The position numbers and the translations under genes were made by a program. Positions 49,608 through 58,304 of a DNA stretch of 64,000 bases are shown here, piece after piece. The notes beneath the pieces are model-generated. The model was given only the letters and a program-made list of their open reading frames with translations. It made no database searches and was not told the DNA's origin. The DNA lies in assembly GCA_946479745.1 (NCBI GenBank), contig CAMLGZ010000008.1:62001-126000 (forward strand). The letters run 5' to 3'. Numbering within the stretch: position 1 is the first letter of the stretch; each line of letters starts with the position of its first letter. Source of the stretch: an uncultured Pseudoxanthomonas sp. (GTDB lineage: Bacteria > Pseudomonadota > Gammaproteobacteria > Xanthomonadales > Xanthomonadaceae).

Positions 49608-50714
49608 TCAGTTCTGCTGCGGCGTGTTTTCCGCGAAGTATTCGTGGCTGTCGGCGTTCTGGATGGCACTGGCCGGATCGCTCAGCGCCAGACTCTTGGC
49701 GCCGCTCTGGCCGTAGACGATATCGTCGGTACCGGCCACGGCATTGAAGTGGCTGGTTTCGTGGATCAGCGTGCCGGCCTTGGAATCGGTGCCGGTCAAC
49801 GGCGCAGTCCAGAAGGCGCGGCAGACGAAGACCTCGTAAGGACGGGTCGGATACACATAGGCGTAATAGCTCTGGTTGCATCCGCAGTTGATCTTTATCT
49901 GTCCGGCGTTCTGATCGAGTGCGGTATCGATAGCGGTGAAATTGCCGCGGACAGTGCTGTAGCGGCTGCTGGTATACGCGCCGAACCAGGTGCCGTACCG
50001 AGGGCCGGTGGCGCCGGAACCCAGATAGTTCTTGGCGTTTTCGGAATAGTTGCGCGCCGCGATGACCGCATTGCCTGCCGTGCTGATCTGGGTGGTTGAG
50101 CAGCCCACATAGCTGACCCCGTTCACCACGGTCCCGCCGCTGCCGGGTTTGCCCTTGGCTGCCTTCGCTGCGCCCAGTACGTCACTGCCATCCACCCACA
50201 ACTTCAGCGGCTGGCTGCGCATCACCATCGGTGTACCGCGTTCGCTGCGCAGCATGCTGCCGTCGGAAAGCGAGGCGTACTGCAAAGGCGATGCCAGAGT
50301 GACTTCGTAGTTGCCGCTCTTGGAAAGATCGTAGGAGGACGAAAGGTCCACCACGGCGCGCAGACTTTGCTGCGGGCGGAGGATCGCGAAATCCTCGGCC
50401 TGCGGCAGGCCGCGCTTGACCTGCATGCCTTCGTAAGCGACGGGATTTCCGTCCTGGGTAACGCGGAACAGGCTGGTTTCCGGGAAATCGGAAGGCAGTT
50501 GCCACCTGGGTACGCGAACCACTTTGTCGCTGGTGTTGGTGATCACGATTTCCACAGCACCAAGCAGGTCGCCGGTTGGGGCGTTCACTGCCGCGATGCG
50601 GACCTGCAATGGATTGAACGGAGCATTCCGCGGAGCGGCTACGGCTACGGCGACTGCAATTGCGGTGGCGAGCACCGCGCTGGTGGCGAGCGTATGACCA
50701 AGTGCTTTGTTCAT
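49608..50714 (-). CDS. secreted M35-family (aspzincin) metalloprotease
   Basis: The product is a 368-aa protein. A signal peptide (ATSAVLATAIAVAVAVA) leads into a propeptide-like beta region. The C-terminal catalytic domain has LIHETSHFNAVAGTDDIVYG (HExxH about residue 317 plus the GTxDxxYG aspartate ligand). Peptidyl-Lys or deuterolysin-like specificity is likely. Six or more cysteines in the catalytic half suggest disulfides. Secreted proteases of this kind are common in predatory or soil Lysobacter-like species. Confidence 0.9.
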   Translation of the reverse strand: MNKALGHTLATSAVLATAIAVAVAVAAPRNAPFNPLQVRIAAVNAPTGDLLGAVEIVITNTSDKVVRVPRWQLPSDFPETSLFRVTQDGNPVAYEGMQVKRGLPQAEDFAILRPQQSLRAVVDLSSSYDLSKSGNYEVTLASPLQYASLSDGSMLRSERGTPMVMRSQPLKLWVDGSDVLGAAKAAKGKPGSGGTVVNGVSYVGCSTTQISTAGNAVIAARNYSENAKNYLGSGATGPRYGTWFGAYTSSRYSTVRGNFTAIDTALDQNAGQIKINCGCNQSYYAYVYPTRPYEVFVCRAFWTAPLTGTDSKAGTLIHETSHFNAVAGTDDIVYGQSGAKSLALSDPASAIQNADSHEYFAENTPQQN

Positions 50715-50866
50715 CTGTCAGTCCTTTTATGTAATGGGAATAACACCGTCCGTGCTGCGGACAAAGGAAGATACTGCGAAAGACGATTGTTGCAGTGTTG
50801 CCATGCAACAAGGATCGCCCGGGATATGATCGACCGGGCAAGCTTGGCGTAGCGGAGGCCGTTCGT

Positions 50867-51538
50867 ATGATTTCGCGCAAGTACCAGAAACCATGGATGG
50901 TCGTGATCGTATTGGCATTGACCGGTTGTGCAGCGCGTGAAGCGGGTTCCGCAACAGAGGATGCCGAACCGTCCGGCGAAGCCGCCGCTCCGGAAGTGCA
51001 GCGTGTCCGTGGAGACGCTTTGGTCGGCAAGGATGGCTATGGGCTCACGCCGTGCGGTAGCGACCGACAGCGCATTCTTACGCTTCCTCCGCAGTCCGGA
51101 ATTTTCCTGGATCGCTTTCTGGAATCCGGAGGCAAGCTGGAATTCTTTCTGGATGCCTGGGTAAGGGAAAAAGACGGCAAGCTGGAAGTCGTTGCGATCG
51201 AGCGTGCGCACACCGAGGGCCCGCGTTGCGATTCCGCACCCGAAGTGGCTCAATTCGTCGCCAGTGGTACGGAGCCTTTCTGGTCGCTACAACTTTCCTC
51301 GGCCGGTTGGCTGCTTCAGCGTCCGGATAGCCCGCCATTGCAGATAACCGCTTCACCGGAAAAGATCGGAGATGGTTATGTCTGGGCGTCCGCTTCTCCC
51401 CAAACGAGAGTGGAAATAACGCCAGGGTATTGCGCAGACGGAATGGCCGATGCCGCTTCGGCCTGGCAAGCCAGGATCGACCTGGGCGACGTGCAGCTCG
51501 CCGGCTGCGCGCATCGCGGTGAGCTGCCTTTGCCATGA
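50867..51538 (+). CDS. lipoprotein with COG3650-like domain
   Basis: The product is a 223-aa protein. The lipobox is LALTGC (Cys about 20), preceded by a basic start with AGCGGAGG upstream of ATG 50867. After a low-complexity acidic segment comes a beta domain, and the C-terminal part has FVASGTEPFWSLQLSSAGW, the COG3650-type signature. A terminator follows the stop directly. Confidence 0.75.
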   Translation: MISRKYQKPWMVVIVLALTGCAAREAGSATEDAEPSGEAAAPEVQRVRGDALVGKDGYGLTPCGSDRQRILTLPPQSGIFLDRFLESGGKLEFFLDAWVREKDGKLEVVAIERAHTEGPRCDSAPEVAQFVASGTEPFWSLQLSSAGWLLQRPDSPPLQITASPEKIGDGYVWASASPQTRVEITPGYCADGMADAASAWQARIDLGDVQLAGCAHRGELPLP

Positions 51539-51566
51539 AAGAAGGCCCGCATGGCGGGCCTTCTTT
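51538..51566 (+). terminator. intrinsic terminator
   Basis: AAAGAAGGCCCGC, loop ATG and GCGGGCCTTCTTT form a perfect 13-bp stem at the end of the lipoprotein gene. Confidence 0.85.
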
Positions 51567-51592
51567 GCAGTGTTTCCGTTGAGGAACCCGTA

Positions 51593-52057
51593 TTAGCGGA
51601 TTACCACTCTGCCGTTCACTATGCGGACGTAGGTGTTCTCGCGCACGCCGGCCAGATCGCGCTGGTTGATGACGACCGTACGGCCGTCGTCCATTCGCAC
51701 GTGCACGTCGTAGCTGTCACCGGTGGCACGGTTCTGGATGGCGTTGCCGGCAACCGCGCCGCCGACGGCGCCCGCGACGGTGGCGATGTTCTGGTTGCCC
51801 TTGCTGCCACCGGTCTTGTCGGAGATTTCGTGGCCGGCGATCGCGCCGACGATGCCGCCGAGCACGGCGCCGGTCTTGGAGGGTGCAGTGCGGCCCGAAG
51901 CCACCGTATCGATCCGGGTCACGATGCCGCAGTCGTAGCAGCGCGCCTGCGAGGAAGCCGGGGCAGGGCTGCCGTAACCGTAATTGGGGGAAGTGGTGGC
52001 GCAGCCAGCCAGCGTCGCGGCGGCCAGCGCACCCATAGCGAGCAATCGAATCTTCAT
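51593..52057 (-). CDS. glycine-zipper 2TM lipoprotein
   Basis: The product is a 154-aa protein with lipobox TLAGC and two glycine-zipper segments (GAVLGGIVGAIAGHEISD and AGAVGGAVAGNAIQNRA), then a small beta domain. It resembles SlyB/PcP-type outer membrane lipoproteins. AAGGAGAAC precedes ATG 52057. Confidence 0.86.
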   Translation of the reverse strand: MKIRLLAMGALAAATLAGCATTSPNYGYGSPAPASSQARCYDCGIVTRIDTVASGRTAPSKTGAVLGGIVGAIAGHEISDKTGGSKGNQNIATVAGAVGGAVAGNAIQNRATGDSYDVHVRMDDGRTVVINQRDLAGVRENTYVRIVNGRVVIR

Positions 52058-52200
52058 GCGGTTCTCCTTAGGCATCCAAAGGTTTCGGGACATGGCGTCG
52101 GTCCTGACGCCTGTGGAAGCCATCGTGTTGCGCGGCGCATGAACCGCGCGTCAACCCGGCACCGTAGACCGGCGGGCAGCGAACTTCCGCCAGCCTTCGT

Positions 52201-52635
52201 TCAGCCGCGGAAATCCTGGTGGCAGGCCTTGCAGTCTTCGCCGATCTTCTGGGTGACGATACCCTGCGCCGCACAGTCGGCAGGCGGTGCAGCGATGGCC
52301 GCATTCAACGTGGCGCGCAGCCGGCTGGCATGGCCGACGAAGCGCTGGTCTTCGGCTTCGTCCGGAAACGCCAGTTCCAGGTCGTTGCTGATCGCGCGCA
52401 GCGATTGCAGACGGGGGAGGGTATCGGTCACTGCGCACCGGCTCTGCTCGCCGTTCTGCTTCAGCAGGCTGGCCTGCTTCTGCATGACATGCATGACGCT
52501 GTGGGGAAAGGGATCCTGTCGGGCCTGAATCGCACGCAACGCCATCACCGTCAGCACCGCACCGATCACAAGGCCGATCAGGAACAGGAAGAAGTAGCGC
52601 GATGCGTTGGAGGCTCTTGCGGGTTGGCTGACCAT
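52201..52635 (-). CDS. membrane-anchored cytochrome c'-like protein
   Basis: The product is a 144-aa protein. One N-terminal span (FFLFLIGLVIGAVLTVMAL) precedes a helical domain ending in GEDCKACHQDFRG, a CxxCH haem site at the very C-terminus as in cytochrome c'. It would be matured by the Ccm system encoded in this window. A much longer upstream frame overlaps the opposing tcdA gene and is rejected in favour of ATG 52635. Confidence 0.75.
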   Translation of the reverse strand: MVSQPARASNASRYFFLFLIGLVIGAVLTVMALRAIQARQDPFPHSVMHVMQKQASLLKQNGEQSRCAVTDTLPRLQSLRAISNDLELAFPDEAEDQRFVGHASRLRATLNAAIAAPPADCAAQGIVTQKIGEDCKACHQDFRG

Positions 52636-52710
52636 GCGGCGGGATCCTTGTGGTGATGCCGGGAATAGTACGACGCGCGTCACGGGTTCCGCCACGTTTA
52701 CAATAGTGAG

Positions 52711-53502
52711 ATGAAGAACGAATTGCGCGAACGCTTCGCCGGCATCGACAGGTTGTACGGCAAGGGAACAGTGGAAAAATACGCCGGCAGCCGTGTAGCG
52801 GTAGTCGGTATGGGCGGCGTGGGGTCGTGGGTGGTCGAGGCGCTGGCGCGCTCGGGCGTAGGCCATCTGACCCTGATCGACGCCGACGATATCTGCGTGT
52901 CCAACACCAACCGTCAACTGCCTGCGCTGGAAGGGCAATACGGCCGGAATAAATCCGAAGCCATGGCCGATCGTTGCCGAGCGATCAATCCATTGATCCA
53001 GGTGGACGCGGTACCCCTGTTCCTGACTGCCGGCAATCTGGAAGCGCTGCTGGACCGGAAGTTCGATCTGGTGCTGGATGCCTGCGACAGCTTCCGCACC
53101 AAGGTGGAGATGATCGCCTGGTGCCGCCGTCGCAAGCTGCCCATCGTTGTTTCGGGCTCCGCGGGCGGGCGAACCGACCCCACCCAGATCCGCCTGCGCG
53201 ATCTGTCGCGCACCGAGCATGACGCTTTGTTGGCATTGATCAGGAAGAAGTTGCGCAGCGAGTTCAATTTCCCCAAGAACCCGGATCGCTACTTCGGCGT
53301 GCAGGCGGTTTATTCGCTGGAGAACGTCAACTATCCGCAGGCCGATGGCAGCGTCTGCGGCGTACGTCCGCAGCTGGGCGCGGACGCGGCGTTGAAACTG
53401 GATTGCGGCGCAGGCCTGGGTGCCGCCACGCATATCACCGGCGCGTTCGCTTTCGCCATGGTCGCCAAGGCGCTTGAGCTGCTGAAAAAACCGCGGTTGT
53501 AA
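52711..53502 (+). CDS. tcdA: tRNA threonylcarbamoyladenosine dehydratase TcdA
   Basis: The product is a 263-aa E1-like enzyme. The ATP-binding VAVVGMGGVGSWVVEALAR (about residues 30-48) is followed by LIDADDICVSNTNRQLPA and a C-terminal SAGGRTDPTQIRLRDLSRTE. It cyclises t6A37 to ct6A in tRNA. An inverted repeat follows the stop. Confidence 0.93.
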   Translation: MKNELRERFAGIDRLYGKGTVEKYAGSRVAVVGMGGVGSWVVEALARSGVGHLTLIDADDICVSNTNRQLPALEGQYGRNKSEAMADRCRAINPLIQVDAVPLFLTAGNLEALLDRKFDLVLDACDSFRTKVEMIAWCRRRKLPIVVSGSAGGRTDPTQIRLRDLSRTEHDALLALIRKKLRSEFNFPKNPDRYFGVQAVYSLENVNYPQADGSVCGVRPQLGADAALKLDCGAGLGAATHITGAFAFAMVAKALELLKKPRL

Positions 53503-53503
53503 T

Positions 53504-53574
53504 TGTAGGAGCGACGTAAGTCGCGATGGGGCCTCACTAGAAAACGGCCCATCGCGACTTACGTCGCTCCTACA
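53504..53574. repeat. inverted repeat (TGTAGGAGCGAC type)
   Basis: TGTAGGAGCGACGTAAGTCG and its mirror form a stem between the convergent tcdA and tatD genes. Confidence 0.9.
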
Positions 53575-53591
53575 CCGCTCCTACGTCGCCC

Positions 53592-54362
53592 CTACAGCGC
53601 ACTCGGCAGATTGAAGAGGCGTTGGGCATTGGCTGTGGTGGCGGTAGCGATCACTGCGGCGTCCACGCCGCGCAGCTTCGCAATGGTTTCGCAGACGAAG
53701 GAAAGCCGCGCCGGTTCGTTGCGCTGTCCGCGGATTTCCGCATCGGGCTGGTCCGGTGCATCGGTCTCCAGCAGCAGATGCTCCAGTGGCATTTCCGCCA
53801 CCAACCCGCGCAGACGGTTGGCGCGCGCGTAGGTCGCCGGGCCGCCGATGCCCACCATGAAACCCAGTTGCCAAAGTTGCCGAGCTTGCTCCGGACTGCC
53901 GGAAAAGCTGTGCACCACGCCCCGCAGCTTGCCGACGCGCTTGAACGATGCGATCACCGCATCCACTGCGCGCCGCGCATGCACGATCACCGGCAGATCG
54001 AAATCGCGGGCCAGCGTCAGTTGCCCGTCGAAATAAAGTTGCTGCGCGTCCGCATCCAGGTTCTCGACGAAGAAATCCAATCCGCATTCGCCCACCGCGA
54101 CCGGGCGCTCGCGTGCAATCCAGTCTCCCAATTGCTGCAGGTGCTCGGGCCTGTGCGAGTCCAGAAACATCGGATGAAGGCCATAGGCAGGAAACAATCC
54201 GGGATGCGTTCGGCAAATATCGCGCAGGTGTGGCCAATGCTCCGCATCGACCGCCGGAATTACCTGTTGCATCACTCCGGTGGCACGGGCGCGTTGGATT
54301 ACCGCTTCACGGTCGGCATCGAACTCCGGCGCGTCCAGGTGGCAATGGCTGTCTACCAGCAT
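53592..54362 (-). CDS. tatD: TatD family metal-dependent hydrolase
   Basis: The product is a 256-aa TIM-barrel nuclease/deoxyribonuclease. Metal ligands appear in DSHCHLD (residues 4-10), VGECGLDFF, VIVHARRA, GVVHSFSG and LLETDAPD. ATG 54362 is chosen for AGGTGG six bases upstream. The small membrane-protein gene lies nine bases upstream on the same strand. Confidence 0.9.
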   Translation of the reverse strand: MLVDSHCHLDAPEFDADREAVIQRARATGVMQQVIPAVDAEHWPHLRDICRTHPGLFPAYGLHPMFLDSHRPEHLQQLGDWIARERPVAVGECGLDFFVENLDADAQQLYFDGQLTLARDFDLPVIVHARRAVDAVIASFKRVGKLRGVVHSFSGSPEQARQLWQLGFMVGIGGPATYARANRLRGLVAEMPLEHLLLETDAPDQPDAEIRGQRNEPARLSFVCETIAKLRGVDAAVIATATTANAQRLFNLPSAL

Positions 54363-54371
54363 GCTTGCCAC

Positions 54372-54593
54372 CTATCTTTGCGTGCCGCCCGAATCTATGG
54401 CTGTCGGATTTTTCCGGTTTTTCCAGTTGGCCAGCAACAGGGTGCCCAGACCCAGCAGGATCTCGTCGACCAACGGTATCGGATCGGGGATAAACAGCGT
54501 GATCGCGAACAGCGCAGCGGTAATCTTGAACAGGGTCGGATAACGCAATTTTCTGGCCCAGTTCAAAAGGGGCAATAAAAGAGGAGTAGCCAT
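54372..54593 (-). CDS. small membrane protein (DUF6116-like)
   Basis: The product is a 73-aa protein. The N-terminal amphipathic part (MATPLLLPLLNWARKLRYPT) is followed by a hairpin of two spans (LFKITAALFAITLFIPDP and LVDEILLGLGTLLLANW) and a polar tail. The layout agrees with small Xanthomonadales proteins labelled DUF6116; this is from memory. Likely co-transcribed with tatD. Confidence 0.65.
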   Translation of the reverse strand: MATPLLLPLLNWARKLRYPTLFKITAALFAITLFIPDPIPLVDEILLGLGTLLLANWKNRKNPTAIDSGGTQR

Positions 54594-54762
54594 TTGCCTG
54601 ATTCGGAAGTGATGTGACGGGCGACACGCTACCACGAGCTATGGCCTCTGGTCCGGTTCATGCTACGGGCGGTTTGGGCGGAACGAAACCGGTTGTTGTT
54701 CAGCTATGTCGTGCTGCAATTGACTTATCGATAACGCGGGAGCCGCCCGCACGGAGGTTGGC

Positions 54763-55584
54763 ATGAAAAGCAATACCACTACGATACTCATCGCTACTGG
54801 CGCACTGCTTTTTGGAGGCATCGCCACTGCGGCTTATATGAATAATCGGGATAAGCCCGAGGAGTTCGTCAATGCCACCACCGGCGAGCCAGTGGCTGCC
54901 GATACCGACACCGCATTGGATCAGGCGTCGTTGGACAGCCAGATCGAGCCCAGCAGCCTGCAATATGCGGAAGTGGTCAAGGTCGACCCCATCACCAACA
55001 AGAACAAGATCTACGCCACGGTGATCGGCAGCGAACCCGTGCGCGAAACCACCACCACCAACACCCCGCATGAAGTATGCGAGGACGTAGTGGTGCAGGA
55101 GCGCCTGCCCGAACGCGACGGCAATGCCGGCGGCACGGTGGCTGGCGCCGTGATCGGCGGCTTGCTGGGCAACCAGGTCGGCGGCGGCAACGGCAGGAAG
55201 GCCGCGACTGCGGCGGGTGCGGTCGTTGGTGGCGTAATCGGCAACAAGGTAGACAAGAACCATGTTGGCGGCCGCGTGGTCAGCCGTACCGAGCGCCAGT
55301 GCCATACCGAGAACACCAGCTCCGAGTCTTCGCGCGTGACCGGCTACAACGTGACCTACCGCAATGCCGACGGCACCACCGGCACCATGCGCATGGGCAG
55401 CAAGCCCGGCACCCGCATCGCCATGGGTAATACCGACAAGGTGGTGGGCTACGACGTGACCTACCGCTTCGATGGCCAGGAAAAGACCGTCCGCATGGAC
55501 GAGAAGCCGGGCGACCGCCTGCCGGTCGTCGATGGCCAGGTGGTGACCCAGACCGCATCGGTGACTGGCGACAGCCAGGGCTGA
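54763..55584 (+). CDS. glycine-zipper 2TM-domain envelope protein
   Basis: The product is a 273-aa protein. An uncleaved or signal-like start (TTTILIATGALLFGGIATAA) leads to a linker and the glycine-zipper pair (GGTVAGAVIGGLLGNQVGGG and AGAVVGGVIGNKVD). Two repeats of a beta motif, YNVTYRNADGTTGTMRM and YDVTYRFDGQEKTVRM, follow, each with a PGxR loop. Probably outer-membrane associated. A terminator follows. Confidence 0.82.
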   Translation: MKSNTTTILIATGALLFGGIATAAYMNNRDKPEEFVNATTGEPVAADTDTALDQASLDSQIEPSSLQYAEVVKVDPITNKNKIYATVIGSEPVRETTTTNTPHEVCEDVVVQERLPERDGNAGGTVAGAVIGGLLGNQVGGGNGRKAATAAGAVVGGVIGNKVDKNHVGGRVVSRTERQCHTENTSSESSRVTGYNVTYRNADGTTGTMRMGSKPGTRIAMGNTDKVVGYDVTYRFDGQEKTVRMDEKPGDRLPVVDGQVVTQTASVTGDSQG

Positions 55585-55610
55585 GCCGCTTCGGCGTATC
55601 CACCAGGAAG

Positions 55611-55632
55611 GCCGGCGATTTCGCCGGCTTTT
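55611..55632 (+). terminator. intrinsic terminator
   Basis: GCCGGCGA, loop TT and TCGCCGGC are followed by TTTT, after the glycine-zipper gene. Confidence 0.85.
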
Positions 55633-55717
55633 CCGTTTCTGGTCGGCAAACTAGGGGGTTACGGGGCTCCATGGGCGCCGAATACAATGGCGGACTGTCC
55701 CGAACCGGCTTCCGTGA

Positions 55718-56881
55718 ATGGCTCTCAACCCCTATGACCTGTTTGATATCCGTTCCCTGCTCAGCGAAGAGGAGCGCGCGGTGCAGGACACGGTGGCCAG
55801 GTTCACCGACGAGCGTGTGCGTCCGATCATCGGCGATGCCTTCGACCAGGGCCGGTTTCCAAAGGAGCTGGTATCCGAGATCGCCGACCTGGGCCTGTTG
55901 GGCTCGTCCCTGCCGGAACAATACGGTGGCGGCGGTTTGAATGCGGTCAGCTACGGCTTGATCTGCCAGGAGCTGGAACGAGGCGATTCCGGCATCCGCA
56001 GCTTCGTCAGCGTGCAGTCCTCGTTGTGCATGTATCCCATCTATGCCTACGGCAGCGAAGAGCAGCGCATACGCTGGCTGCCGGACATGGCGGCGGGCAA
56101 GGTCATCGGCTGCTTCGGTCTGACCGAGCCGCAGGGCGGTTCGGACCCCGCCAGCATGAAAACCAACGCCAAGCGCGACGGCGGCGACTGGATACTCAAC
56201 GGCTCCAAGATGTGGATCACCAACGGCAATCTGGCCGATATCGCCATCGTCTGGGCGCAGACCGGGGACGGCATCCAGGGTTTCGTGGTTGAGAAGGACT
56301 TCGCCGGCTTCAAGGCCCAGGAAATCCACAAGAAGATGAGCCTGCGCGCCTCGGTCACTTCGGCGTTGTTCTTCGACAACGTGCGCGTGCCCGAAGCCAA
56401 CCGCCTTCCCAACGTGAAGGGCCTCAAAGGTCCGCTGGGCTGCCTGACCCAGGCGCGCTACGGCATCACCTGGGGCCCGATCGGTGCGGCTATCGCCTGT
56501 CTGGACGAGGTGCTGGGTTACACCAAGGAACGCATCCTGTTCGAGCGCCCGGTAGCGGCCACGCAGAGCGCGCAGATCAAGATGGCCGAAATGGCCCGCC
56601 GCATCACTTTGGCGCAGCTGCTTTCGTTGCAGCTTGGCCGCCTGAAGGATGCCGGCAACATGCAGCCCGCGCAGGTCTCGCTGGCCAAGTGGAACAACTG
56701 CCGCATGGCCATCGACATCGCACGCGAATGCCGCGACTTGCTGGGCGGCGCGGGCATCACTACCGAACATGCCGCGATCCGTCACGCCTTGAATCTGGAA
56801 TCGGTGATCACCTACGAAGGTACCGAGACGGTGCACCAATTGGTGATCGGACGGGAGCTGACGGGTATCAACGCGTTCTGA
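55718..56881 (+). CDS. gcdH: glutaryl-CoA dehydrogenase
   Basis: The product is a 387-aa acyl-CoA dehydrogenase of the glutaryl-CoA branch. GCFGLTEPQGGSDP and WITNGNLADIAIVWA line the FAD/substrate site. ARYGITWGPIGAAIACLDE is typical of GcdH, and the catalytic glutamate sits in ITYEGTETVH near the end. It converts glutaryl-CoA to crotonyl-CoA in lysine/tryptophan degradation. Confidence 0.92.
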   Translation: MALNPYDLFDIRSLLSEEERAVQDTVARFTDERVRPIIGDAFDQGRFPKELVSEIADLGLLGSSLPEQYGGGGLNAVSYGLICQELERGDSGIRSFVSVQSSLCMYPIYAYGSEEQRIRWLPDMAAGKVIGCFGLTEPQGGSDPASMKTNAKRDGGDWILNGSKMWITNGNLADIAIVWAQTGDGIQGFVVEKDFAGFKAQEIHKKMSLRASVTSALFFDNVRVPEANRLPNVKGLKGPLGCLTQARYGITWGPIGAAIACLDEVLGYTKERILFERPVAATQSAQIKMAEMARRITLAQLLSLQLGRLKDAGNMQPAQVSLAKWNNCRMAIDIARECRDLLGGAGITTEHAAIRHALNLESVITYEGTETVHQLVIGRELTGINAF

Positions 56882-56888
56882 TTATCTT

Positions 56889-56991
56889 GATCGTCATTCC
56901 CGCGAAGGCGGGAACCCAGCGACTTTGCTGTTGATGTTTCCCGGATAGGGCCCCAAGTCGCTGGGTCCCCGCCTTCGCGGGGATGACGATC
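56889..56991. repeat. REP-like inverted repeat (GATCGTCATTCCCGCGAA type)
   Basis: GATCGTCATTCCCGCGAAGG is mirrored by CCTTCGCGGGGATGACGATC. Inner arms CCCAGCGACTT and AAGTCGCTGGG also pair. It lies between gcdH and the acetyltransferase gene. Confidence 0.88.
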
Positions 56992-57017
56992 CGAATTGGT
57001 CCGAATGAAACAGGCCC

Positions 57018-57575
57018 ATGAGCATCTTCGATATCCAACTCGAAACCGAACGCCTGATCCTGCGCCCACCACAGGCGCAGGACTTCGAGCCGTGGGCGGC
57101 TTTCATCGCCGACGAGGAAGCCGCCAGGCACATCGGCGGCGTGCAACCGCGGTCCATCGCCTGGCGCAGTTTCGCGGCGGTGATCGGCGGGTGGCATCTG
57201 CAGGGTTTCGGATTCTTCTCGGTGATCGAGAAAGCGACAGGCCAATGGGTCGGCCGCCTGGGTCCATGGCAGCCCGAAGGATGGCCCGGTACCGAGGTGG
57301 GCTGGAGCATCGCCCGCGAACATTGGGGCAAGGGTTACGCGCCTGAAGGCGCGCGCGCCGCCACCGATTGGTCGTTCGACAAGTTGGGCTGGAGCGAGGT
57401 GATTCACACCATCGCCGAGGACAATGCCAATTCCAAGGCGGTCGCGGCGAAAGTGGGATCGCGATTCCTGCGCATGGGCTGGCTGCCCGCGCCGCACGAC
57501 GCCAAGCCGGTCGAGATCTGGGGGCAATCGCGCGAAGAGTGGATGGCCAATCACGAGAAGGAGAGCAGGGCATGA
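57018..57575 (+). CDS. GNAT family N-acetyltransferase
   Basis: The product is a 185-aa RimJ-type acetyltransferase: LETERLILRPPQAQDFEP, then the acetyl-CoA motif VGWSIAREHWGKGYAPEGA, then FDKLGWSEVIHTIAEDNANS. The stop overlaps the GST start (ATGA), so the two are coupled. The acceptor is unknown. Confidence 0.88.
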   Translation: MSIFDIQLETERLILRPPQAQDFEPWAAFIADEEAARHIGGVQPRSIAWRSFAAVIGGWHLQGFGFFSVIEKATGQWVGRLGPWQPEGWPGTEVGWSIAREHWGKGYAPEGARAATDWSFDKLGWSEVIHTIAEDNANSKAVAAKVGSRFLRMGWLPAPHDAKPVEIWGQSREEWMANHEKESRA

Positions 57576-58213
57576 TCACCGTTTACGGCTATTCGGTTTC
57601 CGGCAATTGCCACAAATTGCGTCTGCTGCTGGAACAGCTGGGGCAAGAGTACCGTTGGGTGGAAGTCGACAGCTCTCAGGGCGGCACGCGCACGCCGGAA
57701 TACCTGGCCAAGAACGCCAACGGCAAGGTGCCGATGCTGGAGCTGGAAGACGGCCGCATCCTGGTCGAATCCAATGCCATCCTCTGCTATCTGGCCGAAG
57801 GCAGTCCGTATCTGCCTTCTGACGCCTGGCTGCGCGCTCAGGCGTTGAGCTGGTTGTTCTTCGAACAGTACAGCCATGAGCCCTACATCGCCGTCGCGCG
57901 TTTCATTCGCGGCTGGACGCCGATCGACTCGCCGCGCCGTGCCGATTTGCCGCGCTTGAAAGAACGCGGCACGCAGGCGCTGGCGGTGATGGAAAATTTC
58001 CTGGGTTCCGCGCGATGGTTCACGGGCGCCGAGTACGGTATCGCGGACATCGCGTTGTTTGCCTACACCGATGTTGCCCATCAAGGCGGCTTCGATCTGG
58101 CTCCTTTTCCGGCGCTACGCGACTGGCTTGCGCGCGTGCGCGCCCAGCCCGGATTCGTGGCGATGCCGGAACCGCAGGCAGAGAACGCCGCACTGCTGGC
58201 CCATACAGATTGA
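57572..58213 (+). CDS. glutathione S-transferase
   Basis: The product is a 213-aa GST: an N-terminal YGYSVSGNCHKLRLLLEQLG, with NGKVPMLELEDGRILVESNA carrying the glutathione-binding Glu-Ser, and a C-terminal helical domain (GAEYGIADIALFAYT). ATG 57572 overlaps the acetyltransferase stop by four bases. Different from the GST at 44832. Confidence 0.88.
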   Translation: MITVYGYSVSGNCHKLRLLLEQLGQEYRWVEVDSSQGGTRTPEYLAKNANGKVPMLELEDGRILVESNAILCYLAEGSPYLPSDAWLRAQALSWLFFEQYSHEPYIAVARFIRGWTPIDSPRRADLPRLKERGTQALAVMENFLGSARWFTGAEYGIADIALFAYTDVAHQGGFDLAPFPALRDWLARVRAQPGFVAMPEPQAENAALLAHTD

Positions 58214-58214
58214 G

Positions 58215-58295
58215 CGTAGGTCGGGGCTACGCCCCCGACGCCCGGTTCTCCGGGAACGCCATCAATTGCAGTCGGGCGCGTAGGCCCGACCTACG
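58215..58295. repeat. inverted repeat (CGTAGGTCGGGG type)
   Basis: CGTAGGTCGGGGCTACGCCC and the mirrored CGTAGGCCCGACCTACG frame it, ending about 10 bases before the E1 gene. Confidence 0.85.
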
Positions 58296-58304
58296 GAAAG
58301 ACCA

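Noticed and set aside
52201..53433. 410-aa version of the cytochrome c'-like gene
   Set aside because: The first about 265 residues are the antisense of tcdA; the real start is ATG 52635 just before the membrane span.
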